Source: Clostridia bacterium (GTDB lineage: Bacteria > Bacillota > Clostridia > UMGS1840). From it: 64,000 nucleotides of DNA. Both the position numbers and the translations under genes were made by a program. The DNA is taken from contig JAFUIN010000023.1 in assembly GCA_017468465.1 (NCBI GenBank), positions 1 to 64,000 of the forward strand, in the 5' to 3' direction. Within the stretch, counting starts at the first letter, position 1. The number at the start of each line of letters is the position of its first letter. Positions 19,127 through 28,345 of the stretch are shown here, in pieces. The notes below the pieces were generated by a model that was not told the origin of the DNA, did not search any database, and saw only the letters and a list, made by a program, of their open reading frames with translations.

Positions 19127-21100
19127 TTCTGTTTTTTTCTGAAGCTTTGGTAAAATCACATGACGGATTAACATTACAATTCCAATCAATACGGCAGAAA
19201 CCAATATGCCGCACAAAAGACCGTTGACTACCCGAAGCAAGCTTACTGTCACCGCAGTAAACGTATGGCAGAAAGTGTTTAACAAAGAAGTAAACAACAC
19301 TGTGGCGAAAATTCCACAAAGAATTTTCCATTCTGTTTTAACATTTGTGACTCCAAAATAAAGGAACAAGGCAAATGCCGGATATCCGAACAAAAATTCT
19401 TTGAATCGGGGACGAATGTAAAACACATCGGTAAGCCATTTTCTGAAGCTGTCTTCCATGGGTAAAATCAAGTTGGATTTTCCACTGCGGATTAAATAAT
19501 ATACCAATCCCAAAAGAATCACCACTCCAATCGGAATCAATATCCATTTATTTACCTGTTTCATCCAACTCCACATTGCCTTGGGAAGTTCTTTCAGAGA
19601 AATGTTGTCTCTGTGGTAGATCATGTACGCATTACATATGGTTACCAAAATAGGCAACAACAAACTGATTTTCACACCGTAGAAAAAGGCTGTAGAGGTG
19701 TAAAATTCGATGCCTCCCAATAAAGCTGCAATGCTGATGATTGCGCAAAGCAGTATCCCAAACGTTGCACCGAGAATGAAAAACAGCTTTGTCTTACCGT
19801 TCATATGTTTATCCAGATAATATATCAAAACTGTCAGTAAAAAGCAAGCAAACAGCATAATCGCCAAAGCATAAAATGCTGCTAAATATTCTGAAAACGC
19901 ATAGGAAGCAATGACAGATACAATCATTAGTCCAAAATAGCTTTCTGTGAAATAGACAGGTGTTTTCCGAAGGAAAAACAAAAGATATAAGTACAAAAAT
20001 GTCAATGCAAGAATTCCACCTGCCATCACCATGGTATTTTGAGAATACGGATATGGCATTTTTTCGCGGGAGGAGGTGACCTCATACCCTCTCATGGAAC
20101 TTGTAAAATCAGAAATCGCTTTTGCAGTTAGGTTAAAATTGGTTTCTAAGTCAACATCCGGATTTTCTAAAAGATTGGTATGAATAAAGGTAGTATTTCG
20201 CTCGATCGCCGAGTTGAACCACTGATAATAGCGATAGCGGTACAATGACTGGTCGTGCGGCACTAACTTGTCCATATGAAATCCGCGAACTGTGTTATAT
20301 TTCATAACCGAAAAGAAATCGTCATACAAATACGGGTGTTCATTTCCGATTTGATTTTCGTTTTCCCACAATACCAAGGTAAAGTCCATGGTTCGCAAGG
20401 TTGCCTTCATTTCGTCGGACAGCGGTTGTTTATTATCGTGGGGATTGTTCCTTAAAATTACAAAAGAAACACTGTTAGAATTGACAAACTCATTAAAATA
20501 TTTGGGATATATGGGGTTTTCAAAGGTGTAAGACGGATAGAACACCGCCGCTTTCATCCCAACACTTTCCACCAATGCCAAATCGAGATAATCATAGCCC
20601 ACAATTAAATCGTTATGATGGGTCAGGCTTTGAAATGCAAACACCATGGTTTCGCCATCTTCCAGAAAACGATTGGTATAATCGGTGTACCGATAAGAAA
20701 GCTCCAGACTCATAAATTCTCTTAAGGAGGAATCGCGAACCACGGCAACCAGATTATCCGACTTCATGGGATAATCGCCCAATGCTTCCCGAATCTGACG
20801 GGAGATATCATCCTCGTTGATAAACAAAGAGGAGTAAGTTATCAGCTCTAACCGTCCGTCTTGGTTAAGACTTTTTATTGTCAGTGGCTCCAATGTTACA
20901 ACATCTGCACCGGCATCCTGTAATATACCAAGCGCTTCTTGTGTATTTTTTCCCTGCTGCTTCAGATTGGTCATATCTGCCGAAACAAAAATATTGCGGC
21001 TGCCGGTTTCGTATACAATTCTTTGAGTAAAGCCGGTCAATAAAATCAAGGTCATGACCACTGCCACCAGACCGGCAATCCAAATCCGTTCCTTTTTCAT
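19124..21100 (-). CDS. DUF5693 multispanning membrane protein
   Basis: The protein has 658 residues. A first membrane helix (about 6-24) is followed by about 330 extracellular residues. Then come at least seven hydrophobic segments, ending in a basic KLQKKTE tail. The soluble region contains SADMTNLKQQGKNTQEALG and DAGADVVTLEPLTIKSLN, typical of DUF5693. I recall such proteins lying near CsaB-type cell-wall pyruvylation genes, but none is present here. I chose the ATG behind AGAGAGGATTTTTAT. It is likely an envelope protein of unknown role. Confidence 0.75.
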   Translation of the reverse strand: MKKERIWIAGLVAVVMTLILLTGFTQRIVYETGSRNIFVSADMTNLKQQGKNTQEALGILQDAGADVVTLEPLTIKSLNQDGRLELITYSSLFINEDDISRQIREALGDYPMKSDNLVAVVRDSSLREFMSLELSYRYTDYTNRFLEDGETMVFAFQSLTHHNDLIVGYDYLDLALVESVGMKAAVFYPSYTFENPIYPKYFNEFVNSNSVSFVILRNNPHDNKQPLSDEMKATLRTMDFTLVLWENENQIGNEHPYLYDDFFSVMKYNTVRGFHMDKLVPHDQSLYRYRYYQWFNSAIERNTTFIHTNLLENPDVDLETNFNLTAKAISDFTSSMRGYEVTSSREKMPYPYSQNTMVMAGGILALTFLYLYLLFFLRKTPVYFTESYFGLMIVSVIASYAFSEYLAAFYALAIMLFACFLLTVLIYYLDKHMNGKTKLFFILGATFGILLCAIISIAALLGGIEFYTSTAFFYGVKISLLLPILVTICNAYMIYHRDNISLKELPKAMWSWMKQVNKWILIPIGVVILLGLVYYLIRSGKSNLILPMEDSFRKWLTDVFYIRPRFKEFLFGYPAFALFLYFGVTNVKTEWKILCGIFATVLFTSLLNTFCHTFTAVTVSLLRVVNGLLCGILVSAVLIGIVMLIRHVILPKLQKKTE

Positions 21101-21122
21101 ATAAAAATCCTCTCTCATCACG

Positions 21123-21160
21123 AAAAAATAGCAGAGAGGATATAAAACTTCTCCGCTATT
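21123..21160 (-). terminator. Intrinsic terminator after fucU
   Basis: The arms AATAGC plus GAGA (21127-21138) and TCTC plus GCTATT (21148-21160) pair with one mismatch. On the minus strand a run of six Ts follows. It separates fucU from the DUF5693 gene, whose ribosome binding site lies just beyond. Confidence 0.65.
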
Positions 21161-21166
21161 ATATCA

Positions 21167-21589
21167 TTATTCGGTTACAACGCCCTTTTTCAAAATAATG
21201 TTGGCATACAGTGCGCTTTCTCCGCTCATAATGACAGCATATGCTTTTTCGGCACGTTCATAGAATGCGTAACGTTCTACAAATTCGATGGGTGCATCTG
21301 TATGTTTTGCCACAATTTCTTTATAAGTGTCCCAAATGGGCGTTTCCACAGTGTCACCGGGTACTTTTTCCATTAAATATACCGGTGTTGCATAGGTATC
21401 AAGCGGGAACAGTTTCAAAATTGCTTCTAAAATTTCAGGCACATCATGACCATCCAGACGAATCAATTTGTCTCCGATTCTGGCACCGGGAAAATTGCCA
21501 TCGCCAATAACGATTTCGTCGCCATGCCCCATTTCCATTAAAATTTTTAATAATTCGGGGGATAAAATTTTGGGAATTCCTTTTAACAT
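21167..21589 (-). CDS. fucU: L-fucose mutarotase (FucU/RbsD family)
   Basis: FucU interconverts alpha- and beta-L-fucose. The 140-residue length matches FucU. Motifs include the start LKGIPKILSPELLKILMEMGHGDEIVIGDGN (in parts: MGHGDEIVI, DGNFP), then LDGHDVPEILEAI, and the catalytic-end region FVERYAFYERAEKAYAV. The true start is the ATG eight bases after AAAGGAG, not the TTG two codons earlier. It has its own promoter. The context is a fucose-salvage locus with the fucokinase/guanylyltransferase gene 1 kb upstream. RbsD (ribose) is an alternative; the EFVERYAFYERA block favours FucU. Confidence 0.88.
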   Translation of the reverse strand: MLKGIPKILSPELLKILMEMGHGDEIVIGDGNFPGARIGDKLIRLDGHDVPEILEAILKLFPLDTYATPVYLMEKVPGDTVETPIWDTYKEIVAKHTDAPIEFVERYAFYERAEKAYAVIMSGESALYANIILKKGVVTE

Positions 21590-21637
21590 AACCAATACTC
21601 CTTTTATAGAATAGAAATTATAATACTGATTGGATAC

Positions 21638-21666
21638 AGTATATCACAAATTTTGCAATTCGTCAA
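21638..21666 (-). promoter_or_regulatory. Sigma-A promoter of fucU
   Basis: On the minus strand TTGACG (21666-21661) and TATACT (21643-21638) are 17 bases apart. The -10 box is about 49 bases before the fucU ATG. It overlaps no gene, although it lies just after the ZIP gene stop. Confidence 0.75.
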
Positions 21667-21676
21667 TAAATTCTTT

Positions 21677-22375
21677 CTATTTTAAGAGGATTCCCGTAAT
21701 CAATCCAAAAATATACATAATTTCACAGATTCTTGACTTTGAGGATTTCTTTTCCTGACGGGAAAGTTCAGCACTCAAAACATAGAGCAAGCAGCCGGCA
21801 CAAAAGCCAAAACTGAAGCTGTTACACCCCGGGCTGATATTCCCAAGAGCAGCTCCGACCATTGCAAAAAGTCCGGTGAACACACCGCAAGACAGCGCAA
21901 AAAGAAAAATCTCGCCGAGTTTTTTGTTCCAAGTGCCACAAAAAAGAATGCCTTGCGCAGTATGGCGAATCAAAAACCCTGCAAATAAAGCTATCGCCAA
22001 TTCAATATGGTTCACAAATGCCATCCCCACCGCCAGTCCCTCCGGAATATGCGGAATCAGCATACAGAATCTAAACCGTCCGTCTGGTTGTTGTTGATAA
22101 CCTTTTCCCCATATGAAAACAGAACCAACCCCTCCGATCAGAAGCCCTGTGCAAGCATGGATGAATCCACCGATATCAATGGCTACCGGTAACAAATGAA
22201 AGGTTACCGTTGCCATCATCAGTCCTGACGAAAACTCCTGAAAGCCGGAGCAGAAACTGCTGTTATCTGTGACAATTAACTGTTTATTATGTTTTTTGAT
22301 AAGCCACCCAATGATGTAACCCACCAAAATGCCCGGGGCACCTGATAAAAAACCGAAAAGAAAAACTTCTGCCAT
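21677..22375 (-). CDS. ZIP-family divalent metal transporter (ZupT-like)
   Basis: A 232-residue membrane protein with about eight helices. Helix 4 carries the ZIP signature HIPEGLAVG, where most ZupT proteins read HNIPEGLAV; the third position differs slightly. Helix 5 has HTAQGILF in place of the usual HNxPEG-like motif. It should move Zn2+, Fe2+ or Mn2+ across the membrane. A TGGAGCG ribosome binding site precedes ATG. Its neighbours are fucose genes, but terminators and promoters on both sides separate it, so the adjacency may carry no function. Confidence 0.8.
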   Translation of the reverse strand: MAEVFLFGFLSGAPGILVGYIIGWLIKKHNKQLIVTDNSSFCSGFQEFSSGLMMATVTFHLLPVAIDIGGFIHACTGLLIGGVGSVFIWGKGYQQQPDGRFRFCMLIPHIPEGLAVGMAFVNHIELAIALFAGFLIRHTAQGILFCGTWNKKLGEIFLFALSCGVFTGLFAMVGAALGNISPGCNSFSFGFCAGCLLYVLSAELSRQEKKSSKSRICEIMYIFGLITGILLK

Positions 22376-22435
22376 ATATAGAACGCTCCATTTTTTTAAA
22401 TCTTACTTCACTATATGCCGAAAGCATTCATTCTA

Positions 22436-22480
22436 AAACAAAAAACTGCAGTAATACAATTCTTGAATTACTGCAGTTTT
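22436..22480 (-). terminator. Intrinsic terminator after the fucokinase/guanylyltransferase gene
   Basis: A 14-bp perfect stem (22442-22455 with 22467-22480, core CTGCAGTAAT) has an 11-nt loop. On the minus strand it continues into TTTTTTGTTTT. It ends the glycosyltransferase operon before the ZIP gene. Confidence 0.9.
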
Positions 22481-22487
22481 CTTTTCT

Positions 22488-25484
22488 TTATACAATCGTG
22501 CAATCCCAAACATCAATGCTGCTGTCACCAAATACTGATTTTAGTTGCTTGCGAACTTCATCTTTTGTCACATTTTCTTTCAAAATTGCCTGTAAGAATC
22601 CGCCACCGCCGGCACCGCAAACCAATTTTCCGTCAATAAAAGGTTCTAAAGAAGCAAAAATCTGGTCAATTAAGGTATTGGTAATGCCTTTATCAATTTG
22701 CTGCGACAATTCCCAATGGGTATTCATCAGCTTTGCAAATGCATCAATTCTGCCTCGTTGCAGCTCAAACTTCATCAAGGTTGCAATCCGCTGAATTTCA
22801 TCCAGCGCATCAACAACCTCTTTTTGATTGCCGATATAGCTTCCAATCACATCCCGTAGCAGATTTCTTGCCAACCGACGCTGTCCGGTATAAATCAACA
22901 CAAACCGACGATTCAGCTCTTCACGGACTTCTTCTGCTATGGAGACATATTCAATCTGTAAGGTTTGGTCCATACCCGGACGGGTGGTAATATATTTCAA
23001 ACCGTCAGTCATACCGCCGACCTGGTCCTGCCAGCCACCGCCGGTAGACATAATCTGCTCTACGCACAGCACCTGACGGCATAATTTTTCTTCGGTATAT
23101 GAAATTCCAAAAAATTCTGAAATAGCTTTCACACAAGCAGCAGACAGAATGGAGCTGGTCCCCAACCCGCTTCCTTTCGGAACGCCGGTCACTTCAGAAT
23201 TCATCACGAAACCACCGCCCATACGCTCCAGAATTTCAGCAAGATTGCCACCCTCACGGGGTAAAATTCCGCAAGCAAGCAGCGCCGCCTTTTGCAAAGC
23301 AAAGGGGTCATAAGGATTTCCGGTCTGTTGTAAGGGCTCAATGGTATCAAATTCACCATATACATCCATGTCCCGACTTTCAAAAACGATTTTTCGTTCG
23401 GGAATACGTTTTAGGGTCACTTCCACCGGCTTTTCTCCATTTAAGAGAATTGCCGCATTGAGCACTGTTCCTCCCTGTTCCATACAGTACGGAGGTGTAT
23501 CGCTCCAACCGCCGCCAAAGTTCACACGCAAGGGCAGTTTCACCGTGTGTTTATCGGTTACAATTTTACATTGCGCGTGATATTCCATACAGCTGCTACT
23601 GTTTTCCAGAATCGCCTGACGGATACAACCAAAACACTTGGTATAATAATCGTCTCCGTACACTTCTCCCAACGCTCTGCCGATATAATAATAGATACGA
23701 ATTTTTTGAGAAAAATCAGCATTTTTCATGTAGGATTCCAGCCATTGCTTTTGAACATCGGTTAATGTGGTGACAGAAAGCTTTTGACAAACCTCGTCCA
23801 CCGGTATTCCCTGTTCAATAGCTTTGGCGATGCCATCCATTGTTCTTAACTCATGCAAACGATTGCTCCAAAGAATAATCGCTTTGGAATCTGCATCAAA
23901 AAAACCTGATGACAAGCTTTTTCTGTTAGCATTTTTCCAGAAATCTATGTTTCCTTTTCCCTGAAACAGTGCATACACATTCAGCGCCTGAGAAACTGCC
24001 TCCTCCATGGAATCGCACACCGGATACAATTCGGCATTCCAAAGAGTGTGGTCATTTGTTTGCCACAATTCATCTACAGAAATCTGATTTCTTGTTAAAA
24101 AGGAAGAAAGCTCTTCGCCACAGAAAACCGCTCCATCTTCTAATGCAAGCTTTGGATTATCCAGAACACCGTAAATTCTGACTACATATTTTCCGTCACG
24201 CTGCTTCAATCCATGCAGTACCACATTGGAAGGTACACTGACTTTGGAAATTTCCACACCGGACAACAAAACGTTGTCTCCCACCACAGCATCCCGATGT
24301 ACGAAGCTGTCTTCAAAATAACAATTACTTCCCACACTTGCCTCGTGAGAAACCACACTGTTATATCCGGCAGCATCGTGGGTAATACTGCTGTTTACTG
24401 TACGGCTCCAGCCTAAATTTGTATAATTTTCAATTTCTTTGGACATCAGCTCCATAATTTCTGAAGTGGTTCCAAAATGAATGAACTTGGTTGGTGCAAA
24501 TCGAAGCAATTTCATACGGTAAGGTCTTAAGACTTCCCACACCTGCTTTCTTGCCAAGGTTAATTCATCACAAAATTCACCTTCCGGTTTTTCTTTATAA
24601 AACGCTTCCAGCGATGAGGTTTCTGCCAATGGATACAAAAAATCCCCATACAGCGAAAGCCGTACTGTATCGTTAACCAATTTGTTATATTTATCACAAT
24701 CAAATATGCCGTTTGTGGAAATCAGTGCATAAAGGGAGGCAATCATATCAGCAGAAAAAATCACAGCTCCGGTGTCAATATCCACACAGCCATTTTCATT
24801 GACAGCTCCATTTTGCGTCAACTGTTCCACACTTTGTTTATGTAAGAAGGCTTCCACATTTCCGCTTTCGCCCTGCAAAAATACACCGTGATTTTTGCCG
24901 GTTTCCACAGGTTCTTTGAAAGAAATTGCAGCAGCTCCGTGACCGGAATAATCAATCTGCAAGGGATTAAACAGCAAAAGAACATCACCCGATGCCAAAA
25001 CCATACCTTCACGGATTCGGCTGGGAACCGATGCCATTACAATCATAAATTCATCAAACAACGTAGATGCCATTCCGTTAGGAAGCTGATGCGGAACAGG
25101 TGAAAAAAGTTTGCCCAAAGCAGAATATTGGGGCACCCGTTTGCTGTCTCCGCCGGAATGAATCACCAGAATGCGCAACTGTGAAAAATCCGCACATCCT
25201 CTATGCTCCGCAATATAGCGAATGACTCCCAATGTTGCGCCACCGCTGCCAACACGTTTGCCTTCAGGATCCGGAACAACTGCAAAATGGGTATCTTTTG
25301 GCAAAAAGCCTTTGTCTTCACGAACCTTTAACTGTGCTCGATAACCTTCTGCCTGCAGCTCATTGGAGGCGGTGAGAATCACATAATCCCAATATGCACC
25401 ACCGGACTGTTTCAAGCTGCGATGATATTCCTCCCAGGCATCGCTATATGATTGTGCGAGAAAAAGAGACGTTAACTGTTTCAT
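22488..25484 (-). CDS. fkp: Bifunctional L-fucokinase / fucose-1-phosphate guanylyltransferase (Fkp type)
   Basis: This 998-residue two-domain enzyme salvages L-fucose to GDP-fucose. The N-terminal guanylyltransferase half has VGSGGATLG (about 78-86) and HSGGDSKRVPQYS (109-121), followed by left-handed beta-helix-like repeats near residues 365-440. The C-terminal half (from about 650) is a GHMP kinase: RVNFGGGWSDTPP (653-665), the ATP loop PKGSGLGTSS (769-778) and CGAGGGGF (956-963). The size resembles Bacteroides Fkp (about 950). The start is the ATG after AAGGAGTAAAGTG. It follows an acetyltransferase gene by 19 bases. GDP-fucose would feed glycan decoration, but no fucosyltransferase family is certain here. 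Confidence 0.9.
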   Translation of the reverse strand: MKQLTSLFLAQSYSDAWEEYHRSLKQSGGAYWDYVILTASNELQAEGYRAQLKVREDKGFLPKDTHFAVVPDPEGKRVGSGGATLGVIRYIAEHRGCADFSQLRILVIHSGGDSKRVPQYSALGKLFSPVPHQLPNGMASTLFDEFMIVMASVPSRIREGMVLASGDVLLLFNPLQIDYSGHGAAAISFKEPVETGKNHGVFLQGESGNVEAFLHKQSVEQLTQNGAVNENGCVDIDTGAVIFSADMIASLYALISTNGIFDCDKYNKLVNDTVRLSLYGDFLYPLAETSSLEAFYKEKPEGEFCDELTLARKQVWEVLRPYRMKLLRFAPTKFIHFGTTSEIMELMSKEIENYTNLGWSRTVNSSITHDAAGYNSVVSHEASVGSNCYFEDSFVHRDAVVGDNVLLSGVEISKVSVPSNVVLHGLKQRDGKYVVRIYGVLDNPKLALEDGAVFCGEELSSFLTRNQISVDELWQTNDHTLWNAELYPVCDSMEEAVSQALNVYALFQGKGNIDFWKNANRKSLSSGFFDADSKAIILWSNRLHELRTMDGIAKAIEQGIPVDEVCQKLSVTTLTDVQKQWLESYMKNADFSQKIRIYYYIGRALGEVYGDDYYTKCFGCIRQAILENSSSCMEYHAQCKIVTDKHTVKLPLRVNFGGGWSDTPPYCMEQGGTVLNAAILLNGEKPVEVTLKRIPERKIVFESRDMDVYGEFDTIEPLQQTGNPYDPFALQKAALLACGILPREGGNLAEILERMGGGFVMNSEVTGVPKGSGLGTSSILSAACVKAISEFFGISYTEEKLCRQVLCVEQIMSTGGGWQDQVGGMTDGLKYITTRPGMDQTLQIEYVSIAEEVREELNRRFVLIYTGQRRLARNLLRDVIGSYIGNQKEVVDALDEIQRIATLMKFELQRGRIDAFAKLMNTHWELSQQIDKGITNTLIDQIFASLEPFIDGKLVCGAGGGGFLQAILKENVTKDEVRKQLKSVFGDSSIDVWDCTIV

Positions 25485-25503
25485 CACTTTACTCCTTCAG
25501 ATT

Positions 25504-26118
25504 TCATTTGGTTTGGGGTTCCACACCGGGCACTGTGCCGATTTTTTTTGCAGGATTTCCTGCCCAGATTTCTCCGTCCGGAATCGGTTTTGTAACAACT
25601 GAACCGGCACCCACAATGCTGTATTTGCCGACAGTGACACCTTTTAAGATGTAGCTTCCGGCTCCGATAAAGGCATAATCTTCAATGACAATAGGGTTGG
25701 TAATCACCGCCGGAATTTCTGGTTTCTGCGTTCTCTCAAATGGATTGAGAGAATGAAAATTGGTATCGTAGATTTTAACACCGGCACCAATACGAACAAA
25801 ATTACCAATGGAAACACAGTTGGCACAGGTGATGGCGCAATTCGACATTCCCACATCGTTTCCAATGGTAAGGTTAGCATTTTTTAACACTTGAATATAG
25901 GTTTTTTCTCCACCGCCAATGGGATTGGCTTTCCCTTTGGAATTGATGCGGACACGATCTCCTATGGTAATAGTCCCTTTATTTTTTATATATAAAATTC
26001 CTTTTGTTTCGTGCTGTTTTCCAACCTGAACATGTTTCAGAGCATACCACATCCGATTTATAAGGTTGGAAGGAAGATAATAGAAAAAGCGAAGAACTTT
26101 TTTTATCGTACCTTTCAT
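25504..26118 (-). CDS. Left-handed beta-helix acyltransferase (WbbJ/maltose O-acetyltransferase-like)
   Basis: A 204-residue protein built of hexapeptide repeats such as VSIGNFVRIGAGVKI and YAFIGAGSYILKGVTVG. It ends with the family's C-terminal block EIWAGNPAKKIG. The acetyl-CoA site His lies in DTNFHSLNPFER. It probably O-acetylates a sugar on a surface polysaccharide. I chose the ATG after GGAGAGTACAAA, which overlaps the end of the glycosyltransferase by four bases. Between a glycosyltransferase and the fucose enzyme, it fits a glycan-building operon. Confidence 0.85.
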   Translation of the reverse strand: MKGTIKKVLRFFYYLPSNLINRMWYALKHVQVGKQHETKGILYIKNKGTITIGDRVRINSKGKANPIGGGEKTYIQVLKNANLTIGNDVGMSNCAITCANCVSIGNFVRIGAGVKIYDTNFHSLNPFERTQKPEIPAVITNPIVIEDYAFIGAGSYILKGVTVGKYSIVGAGSVVTKPIPDGEIWAGNPAKKIGTVPGVEPQTK

Positions 26119-27290
26119 TTTGTACTCTCCATAAATTCTTTTAATCGTTCCGCCCATTTGGAATAATCAAACTGATTGCAAACAGTATTTCGTGCTTCCA
26201 CGCACATTGTTTGCCGTTCTTCAACACTCATCGCAAGCACTCGTCTGATAGCTTCTGCACAAGCCTCTGGAGTGTTTTCATCAAACAAAACCGCATCTTT
26301 CCCATCGGTTAAATAGCGGTAATAGTCCCCTACCCGATTTCCAATGGGAACAATGCCATATGCCATCAATTCCGGCAATTTACTGGGGAAGTTTGCACGG
26401 GTCACCAGGTTATCCGGACGAGACATATAAAGATAATCCACCCTTTGATACAAATTGATCAGCTCGTCATATTCCATCCAGCCGTGAAACAAAACAGTGT
26501 CTCCAAGCTGGTCTAACACAGTTTGTTCATCGGCTAAAAAAGCACGCAGTTTTTCCTCTTTTACCCCGGTCATATGAAAACGGACGTGTTGCTTTTCATC
26601 TTCGGTCAGTTTTGCCAATCCTTTCAACATCACACCAATGTCATCCTTATACATGGGATTGCCCGGATAAATCAAATGAACAATATCTGTATTTTCTTTT
26701 TTAGAAGGATCAAAGGGGATGCCGGCTGCATCAATAATCACAGGAAACACTTTGGTATTGCATTTTTTGCTGCGGTAATATTCTGCAATACAGTCTGAAA
26801 TGGAAACAATTCCATCGCACAAAGGTGCCCATTTTGCAAAGGTTTTATTAGCAGAACGGTAACGAATATCCTTTTCCCCTTTCGGATACTGAAAAGGCTG
26901 ATGCCATTCCACCACATCTATCACTGTTTTAATATTTCGTTTTTTACAAAATTTCAAAATTGGTGCAATATATAAGCTGTTGGAGCCATACAGATAGACA
27001 ATATCTCCTTGTTTTACGCCACATTTTTTCAAGAGAGAAACCATCAGATAGCCACTCAGGAGCTTTTCTTTTCTTGCATCTTTCAATTCCAAATTGCGAT
27101 AAGGCAAGCCGGCATGATAGTAATATCCATTTTCCGATTTTGCATTCTTCGGTGTTTGTCCGCAAGACAGCACAATCACCTCATAAGAAGCTTGCTTAAG
27201 TGCCTGTGCAATATATTGAATTCGGTTTGCACCTGCATCTCCATGAGGAAAATGCGCACTGGCACAAACATATATTTTCTTATCCGACAT
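26115..27290 (-). CDS. Glycosyltransferase family 4-like protein
   Basis: A 391-residue GT-B fold glycosyltransferase. The N-terminus has FPHGDAGANRIQYIAQAL, the donor-site region has FHGWMEYDELINLYQRVDYLYMS (in parts), and the C-terminal domain has ELMAYGIVPIGNRVGDYYRYL with an E near the nucleotide-sugar site. No membrane segment is present, so it acts at the cytosolic face. The sugar it transfers is unknown. As the first gene of an operon with an acetyltransferase and the GDP-fucose enzyme, it could be a fucosyltransferase, but that is only context. Confidence 0.85.
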   Translation of the reverse strand: MSDKKIYVCASAHFPHGDAGANRIQYIAQALKQASYEVIVLSCGQTPKNAKSENGYYYHAGLPYRNLELKDARKEKLLSGYLMVSLLKKCGVKQGDIVYLYGSNSLYIAPILKFCKKRNIKTVIDVVEWHQPFQYPKGEKDIRYRSANKTFAKWAPLCDGIVSISDCIAEYYRSKKCNTKVFPVIIDAAGIPFDPSKKENTDIVHLIYPGNPMYKDDIGVMLKGLAKLTEDEKQHVRFHMTGVKEEKLRAFLADEQTVLDQLGDTVLFHGWMEYDELINLYQRVDYLYMSRPDNLVTRANFPSKLPELMAYGIVPIGNRVGDYYRYLTDGKDAVLFDENTPEACAEAIRRVLAMSVEERQTMCVEARNTVCNQFDYSKWAERLKEFMESTK

Positions 27291-27347
27291 AACTGTAAAG
27301 CTCCTTTTGATATTTTATATCAATCTATCTATAGAACCGCTATATAC

Positions 27348-27376
27348 AGTATAGCATCAAAACAATCATTTGTCAA
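27348..27376 (-). promoter_or_regulatory. Sigma-A promoter of the glycosyltransferase-acetyltransferase-fkp operon
   Basis: On the minus strand a perfect TTGACA (27376-27371) and TATACT (27353-27348) have a 17-base spacer. The -10 box is about 58 bases before the glycosyltransferase start. Confidence 0.85.
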
Positions 27377-27405
27377 CAATTACGTCATTTGCCACCATAT
27401 TTGCA

Positions 27406-27440
27406 CAAAAAAAATTGCTTACCGAAAACGGTAAGCAATT
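27406..27440 (-). terminator. Intrinsic terminator after secF
   Basis: A 12-bp perfect stem (AATTGCTTACCG, 27413-27424, with CGGTAAGCAATT, 27429-27440) has an AAAA loop. On the minus strand it continues into an eight-T tract. It closes the secDF operon twelve bases after the secF stop. Confidence 0.92.
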
Positions 27441-27451
27441 TTTATAGGTTC

Positions 27452-28345
27452 TTATTTGCCCATTGCTTTCTTTCTGCTGTTTAAGCCTGCAGTTTTCATA
27501 GTTGCCCACAACGGAGAAACAATGAAGACAGAGGAATATGCACCGCCGATAATACCAATGATTAAGGGGAATGCAAATTCTCTGATAGAATCTACGCCCA
27601 GCACATACAACACAGCAACCATTACAAAGGTAGTGATAGTGGTGTTGATGGAACGACCTAATGTCTGGGTGATAGACTTATCGGTAATTTCAGCAAAGGT
27701 TTCTTTTTTCGCCAATCTCTGATTTTCTCTGATTCGGTCGAAAATAACAATGGTGTTATTGATAGAGTAACCCAGGATGGTCAGCACAACAGCGATAAAA
27801 GAAGAGTTCACGGGAACGCGGAAAATTGCATATACGGAAATCATAATCAGAACGTCATGAATCAGTGCAATAATTGCGCTTAAACCGGATAAAAATTCAA
27901 AACGGATGGTGATATAGATGAGCATTAAGATAACTGCAATCAACACTGCCCACAATGCTTCGCCTGCCAACTGTTTGCCGTATGCAGGAGTGAAGGTGGA
28001 AATGGAATAATCGCTGTAATCTTCTGCCAAATTGTATTTGGTTTTTAATGCGCCAATCAGCTTGTCAGACTCAGCTTCAGTTAAGTTTTTGGTTTTAATG
28101 GTCATTTCGTTGGGATTATCCAGACTGGGCTGTACTGCAGAAACGCTGAAGCCCAATGCTTCGTTACAAACAGAAGCCACTTCGTCTTTGGAAACTTCCT
28201 GACCTAAGTTCATCATAATGCTGGTACCGCCGGCAAAGTCAATATCAATATTGAAGCCGCCAACCAAAGAGAATACCAACCCTACTAAAATGATTGCAAC
28301 AGAAACAGCAACATAAATCCATCTGTTTTTGTAAATATTAAGCAT
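27452..28345 (-). CDS. secF: Protein translocase subunit SecF
   Basis: SecF has 297 residues, with SecD pulling exported proteins through SecYEG using the proton gradient. Visible features are the first helix, the periplasmic domain with DIDFAGGTSIMMNL, and five further helices. These include LGYSINNTIVIFDRIREN and SITQTLGRSINTTITTF, the RND-type conserved blocks. Its start overlaps the secD stop by eight bases. Confidence 0.97.
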   Translation of the reverse strand: MLNIYKNRWIYVAVSVAIILVGLVFSLVGGFNIDIDFAGGTSIMMNLGQEVSKDEVASVCNEALGFSVSAVQPSLDNPNEMTIKTKNLTEAESDKLIGALKTKYNLAEDYSDYSISTFTPAYGKQLAGEALWAVLIAVILMLIYITIRFEFLSGLSAIIALIHDVLIMISVYAIFRVPVNSSFIAVVLTILGYSINNTIVIFDRIRENQRLAKKETFAEITDKSITQTLGRSINTTITTFVMVAVLYVLGVDSIREFAFPLIIGIIGGAYSSVFIVSPLWATMKTAGLNSRKKAMGK

